36,775 nt of DNA from contig URCF01000018.1 in NCBI GenBank assembly GCA_900546365.1, positions 1 to 36,775 of the forward strand. Direction: 5' to 3'. The notes beneath the pieces are model-generated. The model was not told where the DNA came from. It made no database searches and saw nothing but the letters and a program-made list of their open reading frames with translations. Shown here piece after piece: positions 32,164 to 36,775 of this stretch. The stretch is from an uncultured Porphyromonadaceae bacterium (GTDB taxonomy: Bacteria; Bacteroidota; Bacteroidia; Bacteroidales; Muribaculaceae). Each line of letters starts with the position of its first letter. The stretch's first letter is position 1. Made by a program: the position numbers and the translations under genes.

Positions 32164-34551
32164 TCAGTCATCTGATTTGGGGTATAAGAGATTATCCTTG
32201 TTTAATGCAATTGTGGTGTCAACTACACAAAAGTCGTATTTTTTGTAGTCGCATATCCAGCCTTTTTGCAAATCACTCTGCTTGTCAAGAAGATTCCATG
32301 GGCATAGACAGTTATGTCTCATGGTGCGTTCATCGCAGTATGTGCCACCTTCATGAAACTCGTATCCCAACAGTTCGTGGGCTGCAATCCAACGCAGGTG
32401 TTCAAGTTGGGCAAGATGCAGGATAATTTCGTTTTCTTTGTCTGTAAGGGCCGGATATCTAATGTTGGTTCGCGATCCGGTGACATTCGCGGAGCCATCG
32501 GTATTGAAATATCTGAGACAAAATGAATGCCAGTCAATATTGCCATCTTTCCACAACTGGGAAATAGCTTGCCTGAGGAGAATCATTTTGGTGCCCGCAT
32601 GGAGGGCGTTCGCATTATCCTGTGACTCTTGTCGGCGCAGTTTACGTAGCTGTTCAATGCTGGAGGGGAATCTTCCGGAGAGCTGTTTGTGACGAATGTC
32701 CCAGCTATTTCCTTCTCCACTGAGCACGCGATATTGCTCGTGGAATTGTTTGCCTTCTTCAATCAAGCGGTCGCTCACAACCAAGTCATAGGTATAAGTT
32801 CTTTCGGGCTGGCCAAAAATTCGGATCACGGGGATGTTCTTCTCTCCATTGCCATAACCATAGTTGTAATGGTCGGCAATCTTTTGGATACCCTCAATTT
32901 TATTGTTGTCGGTGCACCGTACAAAGATGCGAAGGTTGGCCAGATTATCACGTTCCCGTCGCGCAAGATTGAAAATTCGTGAGGCTAATGAAATAGATTC
33001 ATCATTATTGCCGATTGATATGATGATGTAATTGACGGTTTTCAGAAAGTCGTTTTTCAGAATAACCGATGAGTAGAACTCCGGACTGCAATAGTTGATG
33101 TTCTCAAACCTCACGCAGCCGTCCATGAATTGACCTGTTACTTTGTTGTATTTGAAAATTCCTGGCATTGAGGAGATAAATGTGCCTTTGATATCGTTGA
33201 GATTCTTGTCAACAATGACACATTCAAATGGACTACGTTCACTCTCATTTGTTGAATTCACAAATGCTCCGAATTCATACAGGAATCGAAAAGCATCTCG
33301 TCCCACCTCTCCAAAACCAACAATCAGTGTTTTTAGCGGTGTTTCCACAGTAGTGGGGTTGTCTAAGCTGGTTTTCACAACATTAACCGGGTGGCAATCG
33401 GGGTCAAGCTTTAGCAATTCAATTGCGATGTGTGATGAGTCAACAATCTTCACGTTGAGATGCTTTTTCAGGGCCACATCTTGAACTACGCGATTGGGAC
33501 CATTGTAGCGGGCATGGCAGTAGATTCGGTGGTAAAGATTGTTATTGCGGGCAACAGCCATAATAGTAGAGTCTTTGGCCAGTGCAATGATATTGCGGAT
33601 GTTCAGTTCTTCATCATCTTCCATAAAGAAGATATGCAGGTGGGGATTGGATGTGCGGGTGAGAGCGTGTATGAATTTCTTTATTTTAGGCAGTCCAAGG
33701 TATCCGAAAGCATCGAAGTCTTCTCGGGATGTGATTTCATCATCAATATCTACAAGCTGTTGGCTGGCGATAGCCACGTAGGCACCAATCTTGTCTGCTG
33801 TGCGGAACACCTTGCGTTTGTGAGCGATAAGTCCAACAATGCCTTCCCACTCATCGTTATCATCATCCTTTATGTTGGCTTCATCAATGATGATGGCGAG
33901 CGCTTTCGGGTCGTTTTTCACGATGTCTCTTATCAGCAGCTCGGTAGGTTCGTTATTGCCGAAAAATAGATAAAGATGGTTCTTGGTGTCATTGATCTTT
34001 GTGGCATAGTTGAGACTGTAGTAAGCATGCAGGCGGGAATAGACGAGGCCGACAAGCATAGCGATTGTGCAGGCAAAGGAAAAAACGGCTTGAGCAGTCA
34101 GCAAGCCTTTCAACGCGGCATGACCATCCAAACGGTCAAGAATGTTGCTATCCACATCAAGCATGAACAGGTCGAGCGAACATATCAATGAGCGCAATAG
34201 GTATTCAGCGTTGGAGAAAAAAACTCTATGACTGATTGCTTCTGTCAGTACCGAGTCTTGCTCAATGGTGTAGAACACAAAGAGATATTGTAAAGTGCCT
34301 GATACAAGGAAGAATCCCATAAGTGTGGCCAGTAGCTTCAGAGAAAAGGCCTTGGCGTAAAGTCTGCGTGCCGGTCTAATGATGGCGTGCCTGATCTGAG
34401 CTGCAAGAGAATAAAGAAGTATGAGCCAGCTTAGGGCAAGGATTGCTACTGCAAGCCAAAAGCCGAAGTCCCCGGTGGCGAAAATAATTGATGCAACGAG
34501 AGCAACGCCAAGCAACAAAAGCCCTCCTTTAAGGTAGGATGGTTGTTTCAT
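32164..34551 (-). CDS. channel-like membrane protein with two Rossmann (TrkA-N/RCK-type) domains and a C-terminal RyR-type domain
   Basis: 795 residues. Membrane part: helices about 7-25, 29-52, 71-93 and 150-172, with a further hydrophobic, pore-helix-like segment about 115-131 between helices 3 and 4, as in two-helix channels. There is no TxGYG selectivity filter. Two Rossmann-type regions follow: about 192-390 (LYLFFGN) and about 407-580 (VGFGEVG 411-417), like the RCK/TrkA-N domains that gate potassium channels by nucleotide binding. A C-terminal segment 710-760 mirrors the RyR protein next door: H718-R-W721, G729-Y730, D740-E741, R745-H746, C748-L749 and P751-W752. I infer a nucleotide-gated effector channel. 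It forms a pair with the small coiled-coil gene (3-base gap). Confidence 0.75.
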   Translation of the reverse strand: MKQPSYLKGGLLLLGVALVASIIFATGDFGFWLAVAILALSWLILLYSLAAQIRHAIIRPARRLYAKAFSLKLLATLMGFFLVSGTLQYLFVFYTIEQDSVLTEAISHRVFFSNAEYLLRSLICSLDLFMLDVDSNILDRLDGHAALKGLLTAQAVFSFACTIAMLVGLVYSRLHAYYSLNYATKINDTKNHLYLFFGNNEPTELLIRDIVKNDPKALAIIIDEANIKDDDNDEWEGIVGLIAHKRKVFRTADKIGAYVAIASQQLVDIDDEITSREDFDAFGYLGLPKIKKFIHALTRTSNPHLHIFFMEDDEELNIRNIIALAKDSTIMAVARNNNLYHRIYCHARYNGPNRVVQDVALKKHLNVKIVDSSHIAIELLKLDPDCHPVNVVKTSLDNPTTVETPLKTLIVGFGEVGRDAFRFLYEFGAFVNSTNESERSPFECVIVDKNLNDIKGTFISSMPGIFKYNKVTGQFMDGCVRFENINYCSPEFYSSVILKNDFLKTVNYIIISIGNNDESISLASRIFNLARRERDNLANLRIFVRCTDNNKIEGIQKIADHYNYGYGNGEKNIPVIRIFGQPERTYTYDLVVSDRLIEEGKQFHEQYRVLSGEGNSWDIRHKQLSGRFPSSIEQLRKLRRQESQDNANALHAGTKMILLRQAISQLWKDGNIDWHSFCLRYFNTDGSANVTGSRTNIRYPALTDKENEIILHLAQLEHLRWIAAHELLGYEFHEGGTYCDERTMRHNCLCPWNLLDKQSDLQKGWICDYKKYDFCVVDTTIALNKDNLLYPKSDD

Positions 34552-34554
34552 GTC

Positions 34555-35028
34555 CTATTGTTCAGATATGATCTGGTGTGATTCGCTTGCAGTTGTCGGA
34601 TGTATGCTGCACTCCTTTATTCTCATGTCAAGCTCCTTTTCTCTGAGCTTATGGGCAAACTCCTTGTCTTTCCATAATTTATCGTGCTCTACTTTCCATG
34701 TATACTCTCTATCACGCATTTTATCTTCGTGAGCTAATTTAGTTCTAAGAATATCTATTTCTTTTTGCTTCTTGTCAATTTCATATTTCTGGTTCCGGAT
34801 ATTGGTTAGGTATCGGTATGTCAGATTAAGGAAAATAGATATTATGACCGAGGCGGAGAGTATTACTAACCCTTGGGCAACGATTGCTCCTAATGTTTTC
34901 AGGTATATGATGTCAAGGTCTGTTGTGTGCGCTTGCCATAGCTTCGGAATCGCCTTGAGCGGTGCGGAAGCGGTAACGGTAGTGTCAATGATTGACACTA
35001 AAAGGTTGTCATGTATTCCCATTTTCAA
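34555..35028 (-). CDS. small membrane protein with long coiled coil
   Basis: 157 residues: an N-terminal region of about 45, one membrane helix about 46-68, then a highly charged Lys/Glu/Arg helix about 75-140 that looks like a coiled coil, and a short tail. No enzymatic motif is visible and I recognise no family. It lies 3 bases before the channel-like gene, in the same operon, so it is probably a subunit or partner of that membrane protein. A -7 element sits about 20 bases upstream. Other starts: the Met at residue 3 is close, so the start is uncertain by two codons. Confidence 0.7.
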   Translation of the reverse strand: MKMGIHDNLLVSIIDTTVTASAPLKAIPKLWQAHTTDLDIIYLKTLGAIVAQGLVILSASVIISIFLNLTYRYLTNIRNQKYEIDKKQKEIDILRTKLAHEDKMRDREYTWKVEHDKLWKDKEFAHKLREKELDMRIKECSIHPTTASESHQIISEQ

Positions 35029-35050
35029 GGTGTAATTGGTTGCAATTGCG

Positions 35051-35058
35051 CAAATATA
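35051..35058 (-). promoter_or_regulatory. -7 element of the coiled-coil/channel operon
   Basis: Minus-strand TATATTTG (35058-35051) matches TAnnTTTG, 22 bases before the start at 35028. No clear -33 TTTG. Confidence 0.45.
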
Positions 35059-35506
35059 AAGAAAAAATATGAGGTTACGGCTATCTAAATCAATTTATTT
35101 CAACGCAATACCATTTTGATGTGCCGAAATATCACCGTTGATGATAGATTTCTGGATTCGGAGAGCTTCATTACAAAAAGATCATTATATTAAAATGTAG
35201 CTGTCCATATTCTTCGGATATCAGGCTAATAATTCATCATTACCTAAATGAGAAACACATACTCGGGATTGCCAGTCGGTTACGTATCGTCTTGGAAATC
35301 TTTTTAGCACAAATTCGATAGCCACTGCGTGGCTTGATGAATTATGTTTTTGGTAACTATAATATATGTCCAACTCCCGCGGAGATTTATAATCGCCGGA
35401 TATTGCTGATTAATATTTATCAACTTGGGTGGTTGGAAGGATCTGTATCTCTTTGTTTGGGGTGATTATATGCAAACTGCTGCGGTGTCTCTCAACAAGG
35501 TAATCC
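35059..35506. other. long A+T-rich gap without a recognisable gene
   Basis: About 450 bases between the MBL gene and the promoter of the coiled-coil gene. I find no frame with protein-like sequence, no tRNA, no clear terminator, and only short symmetric elements (AGCCACTGCGTGGCT near 35320-35340). It could hold a decayed gene or an unrecognised RNA. Confidence 0.4.
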
Positions 35507-36550
35507 TTAAACAATTATATCGTTTTTGAAAGTAGTGGCATAACTGAAAGATTTTGCTTTTAGCAAGTTGATTGTGTCGGTAGGATTGACAATGCGTCTT
35601 GATTTATAAGGGGCGTCGGACGACGAGAAAATATGTTTGAATGAGGAATCGCACAATTGCAGGTTGAAGTTGTAACTTGATCCGTGATGCGGAATCTGCA
35701 CTATCTCTGTCCGTGGCTTTAGATCCTTATACACAGCCGAAAGCTGAGGCATGTTGATTTTGGCGTTATAGTCGCCTGTGAATAGACATCCCCCTTTGTC
35801 TGTTGTTTTTGTTGAGCCACTCCAAACAGTCATGCTGTAATCATTTATAAGGTTCAACTCTTGCGGGCTGAATACTTGGCGCAAAGCTTTTTTCAAGTCG
35901 ATGTTCTGAGCTGCAAGTACTTTGTAAATGTCGTCATAGGTGGCATTGACATTTAGTCCAAGCCGGTGCATGAAATCCGAAAGCTCCTGTATTGACATCA
36001 CACGCCGGTTGAAAACACGGAACATCCAGTGGCCTGCTATGCAATCGCTCCCGTTGGCAATTTCTCGATTACCACCTTCATGAGGGGCTTGCCGAAATCC
36101 GCCGGGAGTTCCATCCTCATTCTCTTGGGTAAATATAACGCTATCCCGGTTTCCCTGAGCAGGCTCTTCTTCATTGACATTGATTATATCCGCGTTATTT
36201 CCTATTTCTCTTATGAATAGTTCCGGGGATTGTATGAAATCGGAATAATGAGAATCATAACGATGCTGTGCAAAATCGACAACTCTGACAAGCGGAGGAA
36301 CCATAGGTAGAAAAATTCTATCACAGCCAAATATACTCAGCAGAAGCCACAGGCCATTGACATGATCTCGGTCGTAATGAGAAATGAAAAGGTTGTCAAT
36401 ATGCGTTATCCCATTGTTCTTCAGCCTCAATACCGCATCATTGATTATTGTTTTGTTCTGGCCGCCGCAATCATAGATATTCACCATATTGCCTGATTGT
36501 TCGACTGCAAACAATCCATTGCCAACTTTATAAAATGTTCGTATAGCCAT
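35507..36550 (-). CDS. MBL-fold (ComEC/Rec2-like) metallohydrolase
   Basis: 347 residues. Zinc-binding motif SHYDRDHVNG with His58, Asp60, Asp62 and His63; second-half motifs TGDYN (258-262) and IPHHGSS (286-292). These are the ComEC-type MBL signatures, and the fold is usually a nuclease or phosphodiesterase. A region of about 125 residues (roughly 100-225) between the metal motif and the later motifs is longer than in minimal family members. Such stand-alone ComEC-type MBL proteins often sit in defence islands. No signal peptide is seen, so it should act in the cytoplasm. It is the first island gene on this strand and is separated from its neighbours by gaps. Confidence 0.85.
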   Translation of the reverse strand: MAIRTFYKVGNGLFAVEQSGNMVNIYDCGGQNKTIINDAVLRLKNNGITHIDNLFISHYDRDHVNGLWLLLSIFGCDRIFLPMVPPLVRVVDFAQHRYDSHYSDFIQSPELFIREIGNNADIINVNEEEPAQGNRDSVIFTQENEDGTPGGFRQAPHEGGNREIANGSDCIAGHWMFRVFNRRVMSIQELSDFMHRLGLNVNATYDDIYKVLAAQNIDLKKALRQVFSPQELNLINDYSMTVWSGSTKTTDKGGCLFTGDYNAKINMPQLSAVYKDLKPRTEIVQIPHHGSSYNFNLQLCDSSFKHIFSSSDAPYKSRRIVNPTDTINLLKAKSFSYATTFKNDIIV

Positions 36551-36560
36551 ATATATATAA

Positions 36561-36604
36561 TTAAAATACCTTTTCTGAATCTTATAAAATCCAGAAAAGG
36601 TATT
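36561..36604 (-). terminator. terminator of the aminotransferase gene
   Basis: A 13-bp perfect stem (arms 36565-36577 and 36592-36604, 14-base loop) lies between the two genes and runs into TTTTAATT on the minus strand. It separates the island from the aminotransferase locus. Confidence 0.65.
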
Positions 36605-36644
36605 GATGTGGAGAAATAAGTATTTAAGTTCTTAGCGAACCACT

Positions 36645-36775
36645 CTAATATTCAATGCTGGATTTGATCGTGTCAATTATATAACGTACATCATCGTCGG
36701 AAACGTATGGGCCGGCGGGAAGACAGATGCCCACTTTGAAGAGGGCTTCGCTGACGCCGTTGACATAGGCGGGGG
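36645..36775 (-). CDS. DegT/DnrJ/EryC1-type aminotransferase, C-terminal 42 residues only
   Basis: The last 42 codons of a gene running in from the right edge; stop at 36645-36647. The fragment (KVGICLPAGPYVSDDDVRYIID) resembles the C-terminus of PLP-dependent sugar aminotransferases, which commonly end with a G-x-CLP-G segment followed by a D-D-V helix. Such enzymes make amino sugars for LPS or capsule. Most of the protein is outside the window, so the call rests on this motif. Confidence 0.6.
   Translation of the reverse strand, partial: PAYVNGVSEALFKVGICLPAGPYVSDDDVRYIIDTIKSSIEY

Noticed and set aside
1..36775. CRISPR array, prophage, integrase or transposase
   Set aside because: No regularly spaced repeats and no such proteins were found on either strand.

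Overview
This window looks like a chromosomal segment from a gut Bacteroidales bacterium, most likely a member of the Muribaculaceae or a close relative (inferred, not proven). The reasons are: Bacteroidetes-type promoters (a -7 TAnnTTTG element 19-20 bases after a -33 TTTG); a type IX secretion (T9SS) sorting domain and a T9SS plug protein; the Bacteroidales glycogen gene trio (debranching enzyme, GT4 synthase, GH57); and typical small families such as DUF3109.

Left part (1-10.7 kb, all minus strand). The window opens inside a DEAD-box RNA helicase gene. Its leader has a near-consensus promoter, three long helices that form a pseudoknot, and an intrinsic terminator just before the start codon, so it is probably an attenuated, self-controlled transcript. 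Next is a three-gene glycogen operon (4309-6252, 3022-4284, 1498-2967). Two of its hydrolases carry Asn where the family acid Asp is expected. Upstream of it lies an independent ~275 nt RNA gene with its own promoter and terminator, then a 1306-residue secreted GH85-like protein with LamG, PKD-like and T9SS sorting domains, whose catalytic Asn/Glu pair is replaced.

Middle part (10.8-17.5 kb, plus strand). A complete MacB-type tripartite efflux operon (ATPase, two permeases, periplasmic adaptor, TolC) is followed by a Crp/Fnr regulator and a strongly promoted 56-residue 2[4Fe-4S] ferredoxin. A tRNA-Arg(CCG) gene lies on the opposite strand.

Housekeeping block (17.8-27.5 kb). Plus strand: uracil-DNA glycosylase, T9SS plug protein and DUF3109. 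Minus strand: topA and an RluA-type pseudouridine synthase, then ssb, an OPT transporter and a MATE exporter.

Accessory island (27.6-36.6 kb, minus strand, visibly richer in A+T than its neighbours). From promoter-proximal to distal it holds an MBL-fold hydrolase, a small membrane coiled-coil protein, a membrane protein built like a Rossmann-gated channel that ends in a RyR-type domain, a free-standing RyR-domain protein, and a coupled pair: a SIR2-like-TIR protein and a membrane-anchored STAND NTPase. I infer a defence island. TIR enzymes make cyclic ADP-ribose-type signals, and RyR domains come from a calcium channel linked to cyclic ADP-ribose in animals. The working model is therefore that the STAND protein senses, the TIR signals from NAD+, and the RyR protein or channel receives. 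The window ends in the C-terminus of a DegT/DnrJ/EryC1-type aminotransferase, probably the start of a surface-polysaccharide locus.
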